This document shows, piece after piece, positions 18,960 to 27,815 of a stretch of 64,000 bases of DNA (position 1 is its first letter; each line of letters begins with the position of its first letter). The DNA lies in contig NZ_JAATVU010000026.1 of assembly GCF_013184745.1 (NCBI RefSeq), positions 1-64,000 of the forward strand. Reading direction: 5' to 3'. A program made the position numbers and the translations under genes. The notes below the pieces were generated by a model that made no database searches, was not told where the DNA came from, and worked only from the letters and a program-made list of their open reading frames with translations. Source of the DNA: Mangrovicoccus sp. HB161399 (GTDB taxonomy: Bacteria; Pseudomonadota; Alphaproteobacteria; Rhodobacterales; Rhodobacteraceae).

Positions 18960-19727
18960 TCAGCGGATGTAGCTGCCGCCGTTCAGGTCGATGGTCGCGC
19001 CGTTCACGGCAATGTTGCCGGGGATCAGGCAGAAGCCGACCGTCGCCGCCAGCTCCTCCGCCGAGACCAGCTTGCCGGTCGGAATGTCCGAGGCGGTCGC
19101 GGCATAGCCATGCTCGGCGATATAGGCCTCCGCCATGCCTGCATGGACGAAGCCGGGCGAGACGGTCACGGCGATCACGCCGTCTTGCGACCAGTTGCGC
19201 GCCACGGATTTGGTCAGGTTGATCAGCGCGGCCTTCGACGCGCCGTAGGGCAGGTAGTCCTCCATGTAGCCGCGCTGCGCCGCGCGGCTGGCGATGGACA
19301 CGATCCGCCCGCCGCCATTGGCGCGGAAATGCGGCATCGCCGCGCGCAGCATGTCGGCCGGGGCCAGCAGGTTGACGGCCATCTCCAGCTCCCAGGCATC
19401 GCGCCAAGGCCCGTGATCGCCGCCGATCAGCGCCTCTGTCCGCAGCCCGGCATTCATCACCATCCCGTCGATCCGCCCGGCGGCCGCCAACGCGTCCTCC
19501 CAGAGCTGCGTCGGCCCCTCGCGGGTCGAGAGGTCGCCCTGCACGATCCAGCCCGCACCGCCGATCTCCGAAAGCAGGCCCTCGGCCCGCTCCCGGTTCG
19601 ACGCGTAGTGGATCACCACCTTGGCGCCCGCCGCGGCGAGGCAGGCGGTGATCGCCTGCCCGATCCCGCCGGTGGCGCCGGTGACCAGATAGGTGCGCCC
19701 GGCAAGGCTGTCAGGCGCAAGGATCAC
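18960..19727 (-). CDS. SDR-family NAD(P)-dependent oxidoreductase
   Basis: 255 residues. Classical SDR: TGATGGIG at 16-23, MNAG at 91-94, SIAS with Ser147, and YGASK with Tyr161 and Lys165 as the catalytic pair. The C-terminus ATIDLNGGSYIR resembles the FabG-like DGGxY ending. It oxidises or reduces an alcohol/carbonyl, probably a product of the upstream hydantoinase step. It is the last gene of the eight-gene minus operon and overlaps hyuB copy 2 by four bases (ATGA at 19727-19724), so it is translated with it. The substrate is unknown. Confidence 0.88.
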   Translation of the reverse strand: MILAPDSLAGRTYLVTGATGGIGQAITACLAAAGAKVVIHYASNRERAEGLLSEIGGAGWIVQGDLSTREGPTQLWEDALAAAGRIDGMVMNAGLRTEALIGGDHGPWRDAWELEMAVNLLAPADMLRAAMPHFRANGGGRIVSIASRAAQRGYMEDYLPYGASKAALINLTKSVARNWSQDGVIAVTVSPGFVHAGMAEAYIAEHGYAATASDIPTGKLVSAEELAATVGFCLIPGNIAVNGATIDLNGGSYIR

Positions 19728-21721
19728 AGCGCGACCTCGGGCAGTTCCGGGAAGCGCGCGCGCAGCTTGGCATAGGCCTCCGTCACCGCGGCGATGTCAC
19801 CGGGCGCGGCGGGCTGCGCCTCGCCGACCTCGGCGAAGATCGCGTGCTTAGCGAAATAGCGCCAGTTGACCGGGATCCCTGCGAGGATTGTGGTCAGTGC
19901 GGCATAGCGCGGACGCGTCCAGACCGCCTCATAGGCCTCGCGGGCAGGGCCATAGCCGGTTTCCGGCGGGCGCGACGCGGCGATCTCGGCGCGCAGAGTG
20001 GCGGTGGAGGCCAGGTCGGCTTCGCCCTCGGGGCTGACGATCACGCCGTATTGGGTGCGGGCCTTCTCCACAGAAACGAAGCCCTTGGCGACATCCGCCG
20101 CGACCTCCTCGATCGGCCTTGCTAGCGGATCGCCGTAGCCACCGGCGCCCGGCCCCTGCAGCCGGATGATGTCGCCCGGCTCGCAATGGACGATATCGAC
20201 CGACCCGAGTTCCTCGGGGCTCTCGCCGTCGGGGTTGCGGGTGAAGCGCGAGGCGCGTCCCGCCTGTCCGCCCGCCAGCCCCCAGGCGGTGAAGCGCGAG
20301 CGGTCCCGGTTCCGCGCCGTGACCATGGATTGCGGCGCGGCCAGCGAGAATTCCATCTCCAGCGCCGAGCCGCCGCGGTAGCGGCCCGGGCCGCCGGAAT
20401 CCGGCACCAGCCCGTAGCGCAGGATTTCTATCGGGACCTCGGCCTCGTTGATCTCCACCGGGGTGTTCTTCAGGAAGGACATGTTGGCGCCGCAGCCCTC
20501 TGCGCCGTCGGCGAAGGGACCGCCGCCCGCGCCGCCGCCGACCGGACCGATCGAGGCCATGACCGTGCGGCCCTCCTTGGTCGAGGTGCGCACGTTCAGG
20601 ATGGACACGCCGTTGCCGGGCGAGGCAGGGAGTTTGTCCGGCACGATCTGGGCGAAGGCCCCCAGCACGGCGGTCTGCGCCACGTTCGAAAGCAGCGAGC
20701 GCATGCCGACGGCGGCGGGCTTCACCGGGTTCACCACAGAACCCTCGGGCAGGATCGCGGTCACGGGGCGCACGAGGCCGTAATTCAGCATCATGGTGGG
20801 ATCGAGCGCGTAGAGCGCATACATCACGCCGACCATGGCCAGCGAATGGCGCGGATTGCCACCCGTCGGCATGTTCAGCGACGAGACAAGCTGCGGGTCG
20901 GAGCCGGTATAGTCGACCTCAAGCTCGTCGCCCTTCACCCGCAGGGTGACGCAGATCCGGACCGGATAGCCGCCGGTCTGGTCCTCGTCGGCATAGTCCG
21001 CGAAGAAATACTCGCCGTCGGGCAGCTCGGAGATCACCGCGCGGCTCTGGCGCTCGGCGTAGTCCATCAGCTCGGCGAGACCCGACTTGAAGCCGGCGGG
21101 GCCGAAGCGCTTGACGATGTCCTGCATCTTGCGGACGCCGACCTCGGTGCAGGCGATCTGGGCCTGCAGGTCGCCGTGGTTCTGCTCGGGCAGGCGGACA
21201 TTGGTCTCGATCAGCGCCAGCAGGTCCTCGTTCAGCTTGCCGTCGCGCAGGAGCCGCATCGGCGGGATGCGCAGGCCTTCCTGATGCACCTCGGTCAGCG
21301 TGCGGCTGAGCGAGGCCGGGACCGCGCCGCCGACATCCGTGTTGTGGATGTGGTTGCCGACGAAGCAGACCAGCTCGCCCTCGTGGAAGACAGGCCGCCA
21401 CATGTGCAGGTCGGGCGCATGGGTGGCGACGAAACCGCTATAGGGATCGGAAACGACGCAAATGTCTCCCTCCTGGTAGTCGAAGCGGTCGATCACGCCG
21501 GAATAGTCGAGGCCGGTGTACCAGGTGGCGCCCATCGTGGTCGGCGAAGCGACGGTCAGGCCCTCGGGAGAGAGGATCTGGCAGGAGAAATCCTCGGTCT
21601 CCTTGACGAAGGTCGAATGCGCGGTGCGCATGAGCGTGTAGCCCATGCTCTCGGCGGCGGCGGCGCAGAAATTGGCGAGGACCTGGATATTGGCCGCGCG
21701 GGGCTGGGTGTCGCGGGGCAT
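19724..21721 (-). CDS. hyuB: Hydantoinase B/oxoprolinase family protein, HyuB-type subunit (copy 2)
   Basis: 665 residues. It is strongly similar in order and motif to copy 1: MRTAHSTFVKETEDFSCQIL, VSDPYSGFVATHAPDLHMW, NHIHNTDVGGAVPASLSRTL, VDYTGSDPQLVSSLN, VVNPVKPAAVGMRS, NTPVEINEAEVPIEILRYG, DSGGPGRYRGG and TARNRDRS. It is the catalytic partner of the HyuA protein encoded three bases upstream in the same direction. Its operon supplies a dedicated ABC importer, so this copy probably works on the imported compound. Copy 1 has no transporter of its own on its strand. Whether the complex is a hydantoinase, oxoprolinase or carboxylase is open; no biotin-type third subunit is present, which argues mildly against an acetone-carboxylase-like role. 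Confidence 0.9.
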   Translation of the reverse strand: MPRDTQPRAANIQVLANFCAAAAESMGYTLMRTAHSTFVKETEDFSCQILSPEGLTVASPTTMGATWYTGLDYSGVIDRFDYQEGDICVVSDPYSGFVATHAPDLHMWRPVFHEGELVCFVGNHIHNTDVGGAVPASLSRTLTEVHQEGLRIPPMRLLRDGKLNEDLLALIETNVRLPEQNHGDLQAQIACTEVGVRKMQDIVKRFGPAGFKSGLAELMDYAERQSRAVISELPDGEYFFADYADEDQTGGYPVRICVTLRVKGDELEVDYTGSDPQLVSSLNMPTGGNPRHSLAMVGVMYALYALDPTMMLNYGLVRPVTAILPEGSVVNPVKPAAVGMRSLLSNVAQTAVLGAFAQIVPDKLPASPGNGVSILNVRTSTKEGRTVMASIGPVGGGAGGGPFADGAEGCGANMSFLKNTPVEINEAEVPIEILRYGLVPDSGGPGRYRGGSALEMEFSLAAPQSMVTARNRDRSRFTAWGLAGGQAGRASRFTRNPDGESPEELGSVDIVHCEPGDIIRLQGPGAGGYGDPLARPIEEVAADVAKGFVSVEKARTQYGVIVSPEGEADLASTATLRAEIAASRPPETGYGPAREAYEAVWTRPRYAALTTILAGIPVNWRYFAKHAIFAEVGEAQPAAPGDIAAVTEAYAKLRARFPELPEVAL

Positions 21722-21724
21722 GGC

Positions 21725-23761
21725 TCAGGCCTCCTCGGAGATGCGCAGGTTGGAGAAGCGGTCGGTATCCAGCCGGAAGCCCGGCGGGATCACCGTGGTG
21801 GTGTCGTCCTGCAGGACGATGGCCGGGCCCTTCAGCCAATGGCCGGGCTTCAGCTCGGTGCGGCGGTAGAGGCTGACCTCGCGGGCGGCGCCGTCGACGC
21901 GGATCGTCGTCTGGCCGATCGGCGCGGCCTCGGCCTCGACCGGCTCGGCGGTCTGCAGCACCGGCTTCGCCGTGGTCCCGGCGATGACGAGGCGCAGCGC
22001 GATGATCTGGATCGCGGCCTCGGGGTCGGCATGGCCGTAGAGGCGGCGGTGCTCCTCATGGAAGGCCCCGGTCAGTGCCGCGCCGTCGCCGGCCAGCATC
22101 TCGGGGGTCAGCGGCGTCTCGATCTCGAAGCTCTGTCCGCGGTAGCGCATCTCGGCCGAATGCAGGATCGTGTAGTTCCCGGTGTGGCCCTGGTCTTCGA
22201 CCAGCCACTGCTTCGCGGCCGCCTCCATGTCGCCGAAGGCTTCCGACAGGGAGGGCAGGACCGCAGGCGTCAGGTCGGCATAGACGGTGCGCAGGAAGTC
22301 GTTCTTCACGTCGGCGATCAGCCCGCCGAGCGCCGAGAGCACGCCCGGCGTGGTCGGAACGACGACCTCGCGCATCCCCAGCTCGCGGGCGAGGAAGCAG
22401 GCCAGCATCGGACCCGCCCCGCCGAAGGCCAGCATGGAGAAGTCGCGCGGGTCGATGCCGAAGCGAGAGACGAGGCCGGAGACGCCCGCGAACATGGACG
22501 AGACCGCGATCTCGATGATAGCCTCGGCGGTGTCCTCGACGCTCTGCCCGGTGGCTTCGGCCAGCGGCTCGATGGCCGCGACCGACAGGGCGCGGTCGAC
22601 GGTGACGGTGTCGTAGCCGAGGCCCGAATGCCCGACCATGCCGAGCGCCACGAAGGCGTCGGTGATCGTCGCCCGAGTGCCGCCCTTGCCGTAGCAGGCC
22701 GGGCCGGGGGTGGACCCGGCGCTTTCCGGGCCGACGCGCAGCACGTTCTGGCGGTCGACCCAGGCGATGGAGCCGCCGCCCTCGCCGATCGAGCTGACCG
22801 AGACCGAGGGGATGTAGATGCGGAAATCGCCGATCTGCTCGCCGGTGCCGAAGGCGGGCTTGCCGTCCTCGATCACCGCCACGTCGGCCGAGGTGCCGCC
22901 GATATCGAGGCTCATGCAATTGCCGATCCCGGCGATCCCGGCAACGTAGGAGGCGCCGATCACGCCAGAGGCAGTGCCCGACAGGATCATGTCGACGCAC
23001 TGGCTCTTGCCTTCCTCCGCGGTCATCAGCCCGCCGTTGGACTTGGTCAGCCGCGGCTCCGGCGTGACGCCCGCGCCCTTCAGCGCGGCCTGCAGCTGGG
23101 TCAGGTAATGCGCGACGCGGGGCTGGACATAGCCGCCGATCACGGCAGTGATCGTGCGTTCGTATTCGCGGATGATCGGCCAGGTCTTCGAGCTGAGGAA
23201 GACCGGCAGGCCGGTGGATTCCTCGACGATGGCCGCGACCTGCTCTTCATGGGCCGGGTTGCGGTAGGCATGGATCAGCGCAATGACCACGCCCTCCGCG
23301 CCCGCCGCCTTTGCCGAAAGCGCGGCGGTGCGAACGGCCTCGGCATCGACCGGGGTCTTCTCGGCGCCGGTCGCGTCGAGGCGGCCGGGAATGCCCCAGA
23401 CCATGTCGCGGGTGATCAGGGGCTCGGGACGCTTCGACAGGATGTTGTACATGTCGGGGATCTTCAGCCGCTCGAGCTCCAGCACGTCGACGAAGCCTTG
23501 CGTCGCGAAGAGCGCGAGCTTCAGCCCCTTGCGCTGGATCACGGTGTTGATGCCGACCGTGGTGCCGTGGGTGAAATAGCTGATGTCGCCCGGCGCGATG
23601 CCGTAGAGCTCGCCCGCGCGGGCGATGCCGCGGGTGACTTCGGCGCCGGGCTCGTCCGGGCGGGAAAAGACCTTCAGCGATTTCAGGTCGCCGGTCTGGT
23701 CGTTGAAGAACGCGAAATCGGTGAACGAGCCGCCGATATCGACTCCGACACGATAGGACAT
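21725..23761 (-). CDS. hyuA: Hydantoinase/oxoprolinase family protein, HyuA-type subunit (copy 2)
   Basis: 678 residues. VGVDIGGSFTDFAFF at the N-terminus, YFTHGTTVGINTVIQRKGLKLALF, LIHAYRNPAHE, KSNGGLMTAEE, MSLDIGGTSADVAVI, SVSSIGEGGGSIAWV, GPESAGSTPGPACYGKGGT and FGGAGPMLACFLARELG mark a complete HyuA-type protein. It is the ATP-binding half of the complex with the HyuB encoded next. The gene follows the ABC ATPase gene by an 84-base gap containing no clear terminator, so it is probably in the same transcript. Length and motif order equal those of copy 1 (680 aa), consistent with a duplication, though the two pairs have diverged clearly. Confidence 0.9.
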   Translation of the reverse strand: MSYRVGVDIGGSFTDFAFFNDQTGDLKSLKVFSRPDEPGAEVTRGIARAGELYGIAPGDISYFTHGTTVGINTVIQRKGLKLALFATQGFVDVLELERLKIPDMYNILSKRPEPLITRDMVWGIPGRLDATGAEKTPVDAEAVRTAALSAKAAGAEGVVIALIHAYRNPAHEEQVAAIVEESTGLPVFLSSKTWPIIREYERTITAVIGGYVQPRVAHYLTQLQAALKGAGVTPEPRLTKSNGGLMTAEEGKSQCVDMILSGTASGVIGASYVAGIAGIGNCMSLDIGGTSADVAVIEDGKPAFGTGEQIGDFRIYIPSVSVSSIGEGGGSIAWVDRQNVLRVGPESAGSTPGPACYGKGGTRATITDAFVALGMVGHSGLGYDTVTVDRALSVAAIEPLAEATGQSVEDTAEAIIEIAVSSMFAGVSGLVSRFGIDPRDFSMLAFGGAGPMLACFLARELGMREVVVPTTPGVLSALGGLIADVKNDFLRTVYADLTPAVLPSLSEAFGDMEAAAKQWLVEDQGHTGNYTILHSAEMRYRGQSFEIETPLTPEMLAGDGAALTGAFHEEHRRLYGHADPEAAIQIIALRLVIAGTTAKPVLQTAEPVEAEAAPIGQTTIRVDGAAREVSLYRRTELKPGHWLKGPAIVLQDDTTTVIPPGFRLDTDRFSNLRISEEA

Positions 23762-23845
23762 GGGTACTCCATAGGGAAAGCGGCCGCGCCTCGGCGGGCC
23801 GGAAGGGGATGCCGCGGGGAAGCGCGGCGGAAAGGGGGACGGGGA

Positions 23846-24877
23846 TCAGGCCACTTGTCTTGCCGCGGCCTCCCTGAGTTCCTGTTGCGCGTAATGGCAG
23901 GCGGCCCGGCGGCCCGGCGCGACCTCGGCCAGCGCGGGCGCGGAGGCGCTGCATTCGGGCGTGGCGCGCGGGCAGCGCGGGGCGAAATGGCAGCCGGGCG
24001 GCGGGTTCAGCGGCGAGGGGATCTCGCCCTCGATCGGCTTGAACTCGACCAGCGCCTCGCCCTCGGCGGCGATCCGCGGCACGGAATCGAGAAGCGCCGC
24101 CGTATAGGGATGCGCCGGGCGGTCGAAGACGGATTGCGTCTCGCCCAGCTCGACGATGCGGCCGAGATACATGACGGCCACCCGGTCGGACACATGGCGC
24201 ACGACGCTGAGGTCATGGGAGATGAAGACGCAGGTCAGCTCCAGCTCGCGGCGCAGTTCGAGGAAGAGGTTGATCACCTGCGCCTGGATCGACACGTCGA
24301 GCGAGGCGACGGGTTCGTCGCAGATCAGGAGCTTCGGCTGCATGGCGAGCGCGCGGGCGATGGCGATGCGCTGGCGCTGCCCGCCGGAGAACTGGTGCGG
24401 GTAGCGGTGCGACAGCGACGGGTCGAGGCCCACGCGCTGGAACCAGCGCTCCACGTATTTCTGAGCCATGGCCGGCATGACCAGCCCGTGCAGGATCGGC
24501 CCTTCGGCCACGGCGTCGCCGACCTTCATGCGCGGGTCGAGCGAGGCGAAGGGGTCCTGGAAGACGGTCTGCACGGCGGTGGTGGTCTTCTTCCCTTGCT
24601 CCATCACCGGCAGCCCGTCGATCCGGACGCTGCCTTCGCTGGGCGAATGGATGCCGGCCATGATGCGGCCGAGCGTGGATTTCCCGCAGCCAGATTCGCC
24701 GACAAGGCCCAGCGTCTGGCCCTTGGCAAGGTCCAGCGTGACGCCGGAAACGGCCTTCAGACCCGGCGGCGGGCCCTTGCGCGCAAGGCCGCGCGCAATG
24801 CGGTCGCCGAGGGTCTGGCGCGAGGTGAAGGTCTTCGAGACGTCCTCGACCTTCAGGTACTGGTCGCGGGGCTTCAT
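23846..24877 (-). CDS. Peptide-type ABC transporter ATP-binding protein (DppF/OppF type), transporter 1
   Basis: 343 residues from ATG 24877. Walker A GESGCGKS at 60-67, Q-loop TVFQDPFASLDPRM, signature [15 protein letters not shown], Walker B LLICDEPVASLDVS and switch FISHDLS are all intact. The C-terminal oligopeptide-type extension has PPGCHFAPRCPRATPEC. It drives import through the DppB/C-type permease encoded upstream. The chosen start overlaps the stop of the partner ATPase gene (ATGA); a longer frame from 25009 would lie inside that gene. Confidence 0.92.
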   Translation of the reverse strand: MKPRDQYLKVEDVSKTFTSRQTLGDRIARGLARKGPPPGLKAVSGVTLDLAKGQTLGLVGESGCGKSTLGRIMAGIHSPSEGSVRIDGLPVMEQGKKTTTAVQTVFQDPFASLDPRMKVGDAVAEGPILHGLVMPAMAQKYVERWFQRVGLDPSLSHRYPHQFSGGQRQRIAIARALAMQPKLLICDEPVASLDVSIQAQVINLFLELRRELELTCVFISHDLSVVRHVSDRVAVMYLGRIVELGETQSVFDRPAHPYTAALLDSVPRIAAEGEALVEFKPIEGEIPSPLNPPPGCHFAPRCPRATPECSASAPALAEVAPGRRAACHYAQQELREAAARQVA

Positions 24878-25875
24878 GAGGCGGCGCGCTCCTTGTGTTC
24901 CGTTCCCAGCGGGTGGACGCAGCGCCAGCCCCGGCGGCCGGCCTGCACCATGTCCGGCTTCGCGCCGCAGGCATCGCTGGCGTAGCTGCAGCGGGGGGCG
25001 AAGGCGCATCCCGGCGGCAGCGCGCCCAGCGACGGCATGGAGCCCGGGATCTGGGTCAGCATCTGGCCGGGGACGGTGGCCGAAGGCAGGCTGTCGATCA
25101 GCCCGCGGGTGTAGGGATGGCGCGGATCGCGCAGCACCTGGGCCGAGGGGCCCTGTTCGACCAGCCGGCCGGCATACATGACGAGGATCCGCGAGGCGAG
25201 CGCCGAGACCACGGCGAGATCGTGGCTGATCCAGATCATCGCCACGCCGTAGTCGCGGGCGAGCGCCTTCATCTCGTGGATGATCTGCGCCTGGATCGAG
25301 ACGTCGAGCGCGGTCGTGGGCTCGTCGGCCACCACGACCGCCGGGCGGTGCAGCAGCGCGATGGCGATGGCCGCGCGCTGGCGCATGCCGCCCGAAAACT
25401 CGTGCGGATAGGATTTCAGCCGCTCCCGCGCGGAGGGGATGCCGACGCGGGCCAGCGCCTCGGCGCTTTTCTCCGCCGCGGCCCTGCGCGACAGCGTCTC
25501 ATGCGCGGCGAGCGCCATCTCCATCTGCTGGCCGATGGTCAGGAGCGGATTGAGCGTGGCGATCGGGTCCTGGAAGATCATCGCGATCTCCTTGCCCCGG
25601 CGCTTGCGCAGCTCCTGCGGGGACATGCCCACCAGCTCGGTGCCGTTCAGCTTCACCGATCCGCCTGCGATCCGGCCCGGCGCGTCGATCAGCCCGAGCA
25701 GCGAAAATCCGGTGACCGACTTGCCCGAGCCGCTTTCGCCGACGAGGCCGATGATCTCGCCCGGGCTGAGCGAGAAGGACACGCCGTCCACGGCGCGCAG
25801 CGCGCCCTTGGCGGTGGCGAATTCGGTCTGCAGGTTCTCGACTTCGAGAACCGGCTTGCCTGTTTCAGGGGTCAT
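24874..25875 (-). CDS. Peptide-type ABC transporter ATP-binding protein (DppD/OppD type), transporter 1
   Basis: 333 residues. Walker A GESGSGKS at 46-53, Q-loop [14 protein letters not shown], signature [15 protein letters not shown], Walker [15 protein letters not shown] and switch WISHDLA. The C-terminal HPY-type domain contains [15 protein letters not shown], the Cys-rich motif of Opp/Dpp ATPases. It pairs with the DppF-type subunit as a heterodimeric motor. The gene overlaps the dppC-type gene by four bases and the dppF-type gene by four bases, so all are translationally coupled. Confidence 0.92.
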   Translation of the reverse strand: MTPETGKPVLEVENLQTEFATAKGALRAVDGVSFSLSPGEIIGLVGESGSGKSVTGFSLLGLIDAPGRIAGGSVKLNGTELVGMSPQELRKRRGKEIAMIFQDPIATLNPLLTIGQQMEMALAAHETLSRRAAAEKSAEALARVGIPSARERLKSYPHEFSGGMRQRAAIAIALLHRPAVVVADEPTTALDVSIQAQIIHEMKALARDYGVAMIWISHDLAVVSALASRILVMYAGRLVEQGPSAQVLRDPRHPYTRGLIDSLPSATVPGQMLTQIPGSMPSLGALPPGCAFAPRCSYASDACGAKPDMVQAGRRGWRCVHPLGTEHKERAAS

Positions 25876-26771
25876 CGGCGCAGCCTCGGGTTCAGCTGGT
25901 CGCGGATCTGGTCGCCCACGATGTTGATGGCCATGATGAGGATGATCAGCATCACGCCGGGATAGACCGAGATCCAGTAGCGGCCGCTCATCATGTAGGG
26001 GAAGCCGTTGGAGATCAGCATGCCCAGGGAGGGCTCGGTGACCGGCAGGCCGAGGCCGAGGAAGCTGAGCGTGGCCTCCAGCGAGATCGAGGAGGCGATC
26101 TGCACGGTGGCCACGACGATCAGCGGCGGCGCGCAGTTGGGCAGCAGGTGGCGGAAGACGACGCGGCGGGCATGCAGAGGCGTGGCCAGTGCTGCCTCGA
26201 TATAGTCCTTGCGCCGCTCGGAGGTGGCGGCGCCATAGGCGGTGCGGGCGAAATAGGCGTATTGCGCGGCAACGAGCGCGGTCACCAGCTGTGCCTTGCC
26301 CTGTCCCAGCAACGCGGAAAGCACGAGCGCCAGCAGGATCGCCGGAAAGCTCAGCTGAAGGTCGACGATGCGCATGATCAGGCTTTCGACCCAGCCGCCG
26401 ACATAGGCCGCGACCACGCCCAGCGTGGCGCCGATGGCCAGCGCGATGGCGCCGGCCATGATCCCGATCTCGATGGAGATGCGCAGGCCGTAGAGGATGG
26501 CCGAAAGCAGGTCGCGCCCCTGCGGATCGGTGCCGAGGATGTGCGTGTAGCCGCCGGAGCCGACGAAGCCCGGCGGGCGGCGGGCATCCATAAGCGAGAG
26601 CGAGCCGAGGTCATAGGGGTCCTGCGGCGCGATCAGCGGCGCGAAGACCGCGACGAGGATCAGCAGGACGGTCAGACCAAGTGCAACGGTCGCGGGCTTG
26701 TTGCGGCGGAATTCGCGCCAGAAGACCAGCGCCGGCGGGGTCGCCTTCTGCGGGGCGGAAATGTCGGTCAT
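25872..26771 (-). CDS. Peptide-type ABC transporter permease (DppC type), transporter 1
   Basis: 299 residues. After a short N-terminal cytoplasmic tail comes a hydrophobic segment (VALGLTVLLILVAVFAPLIA), the OppC-N pattern PQDPYDLGSLSLMDAR, and HILGTDPQGRDLLSAILYGLRIS, which is diagnostic of DppC/OppC permeases. Five further membrane segments and an EAA-type loop (YIEAALATPLHARRVVFRHLLPN) contact the ATPases. It starts at ATG 26771, overlapping the dppB-type stop by four bases. Confidence 0.92.
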   Translation of the reverse strand: MTDISAPQKATPPALVFWREFRRNKPATVALGLTVLLILVAVFAPLIAPQDPYDLGSLSLMDARRPPGFVGSGGYTHILGTDPQGRDLLSAILYGLRISIEIGIMAGAIALAIGATLGVVAAYVGGWVESLIMRIVDLQLSFPAILLALVLSALLGQGKAQLVTALVAAQYAYFARTAYGAATSERRKDYIEAALATPLHARRVVFRHLLPNCAPPLIVVATVQIASSISLEATLSFLGLGLPVTEPSLGMLISNGFPYMMSGRYWISVYPGVMLIILIMAINIVGDQIRDQLNPRLRR

Positions 26772-27745
26772 GCGCTCTGCCTTCCCGAACGGATGCGCGG
26801 GTCGATCAGCGCGAAGACCAGATCGACGGTGAAGTTGATCATGACGAAGAGGAAGGCGATCAGCACTAGGTAGGCGACCATGACGGGACGGTCGAGCACG
26901 CCGATCGAGTCGATGATCAGCTTGCCGACGCCGGGCCAGGAGAAGATCGTCTCGGTCACCACGGCGAAAGCCAGCGTCGAGCCCAGCTCCAGCCCGAAGA
27001 CGGTGATCAGCGGGATCGAGATCAGCTTCAGCACGTGGCGGCGCAGGATCACGCCCTCGGGAATGCCGGCGGCGCGGGCGAATTTCACGGTGTCCGACAG
27101 CATCACTTCGCGGGTGCCCGCGCGCGCCAGCCGGATCATCATGGCGAGCTTGAAGAGCGCCAGGTTGATCGCCGGGAGCACGATGTGGCTGAGCCCGTCA
27201 AGCGTGAGAAAGCTCCACTCGATGCCCCAGACGGTCACCGTCTCGCCGCGCCCGCCCGCGGGCAGCCAGCCCAGCGATACGGCGAAAGTCAGGATCAGGA
27301 TCAGCCCGACCCAGAAGGAGGGAACGGAAAAGCCGAGGATCGACAGGCCCATGATCGCCTTCGACACCCAGCTGTCGGGCTTCACCCCGGCATAGACGCC
27401 CAAGCTGACGCCCGCGACGGCGGCGAACAGGATGGAGATCAGCACCAGCTCCAGCGTGGCGGGCAGGCGGCCGCCGATCAGCTCCAGCACGGGGACGTTG
27501 TAGACGAAGGAGCGGCCGAAATCGCCGTGCAGCAGGTTCCAGGCGAAGATGCCGTACTGTTCCCAAAGCGGCAAGTCGAGCCCGAGCCGCCGGATCGCCT
27601 CGTCGCGCATCGCCTGGGTGGCGTCGGGCGGGATGACGATGTCGACCGGGTTGCCGATCGCATAGACGCCGACGAAGACGATGACCGACATGACGGCCAT
27701 GACGGCGACGGCCTGGATGGCGCGCTGGATGATGAAACCGAGCAT
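26768..27745 (-). CDS. Peptide-type ABC transporter permease (DppB type), transporter 1
   Basis: 325 residues. DppB/OppB signatures are an N-terminal membrane helix, GNPVDIVIPPDATQAMRDEAIRRLGLD, LPLWEQYGIFAWNLLHGDFGRSF, VPVLELIGGRLPATLEL and the late EAA-type loop (REVMLSDTVKFARAAGIPEG, with VILRRHVLKLISIPL). Six membrane segments are expected. It forms the channel with the DppC-type subunit. It begins 70 bases after the binding-protein gene, with a GC-rich hairpin (27772-27799) in that gap, the common arrangement that leaves more binding-protein mRNA than permease mRNA. Confidence 0.92.
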   Translation of the reverse strand: MLGFIIQRAIQAVAVMAVMSVIVFVGVYAIGNPVDIVIPPDATQAMRDEAIRRLGLDLPLWEQYGIFAWNLLHGDFGRSFVYNVPVLELIGGRLPATLELVLISILFAAVAGVSLGVYAGVKPDSWVSKAIMGLSILGFSVPSFWVGLILILTFAVSLGWLPAGGRGETVTVWGIEWSFLTLDGLSHIVLPAINLALFKLAMMIRLARAGTREVMLSDTVKFARAAGIPEGVILRRHVLKLISIPLITVFGLELGSTLAFAVVTETIFSWPGVGKLIIDSIGVLDRPVMVAYLVLIAFLFVMINFTVDLVFALIDPRIRSGRQSA

Positions 27746-27771
27746 TCGGGCTCCGCAGTCTCAGGGAAGGG

Positions 27772-27799
27772 CGGCGGCCGGAGGGGAACCCGGCCGCCG
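27772..27799 (-). terminator. Intercistronic hairpin after binding-protein gene 1
   Basis: CGGCGGCCGG and its perfect complement surround an 8-base loop between the binding-protein gene and the dppB-type gene. There is no T-run, so it more likely protects the upstream mRNA or attenuates than ends transcription completely. The same layout recurs after two other binding-protein genes in the window. Confidence 0.55.
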
Positions 27800-27815
27800 C
27801 GGGGGGCCAGTCCGG

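Noticed and set aside
21725-23761. Acetone/acetophenone carboxylase subunit
   Set aside because: No third or gamma-type subunit is encoded nearby and the operon has amide-importer genes; it is possible but less likely than a hydantoinase/oxoprolinase-type function.
20186-24985. A 1599-residue plus-strand open frame
   Set aside because: It is wholly antisense to hyuB, hyuA and the ABC ATPase genes, is rich in Arg/Gly/His/Asp and has no domain; the minus-strand genes are clear homologues.
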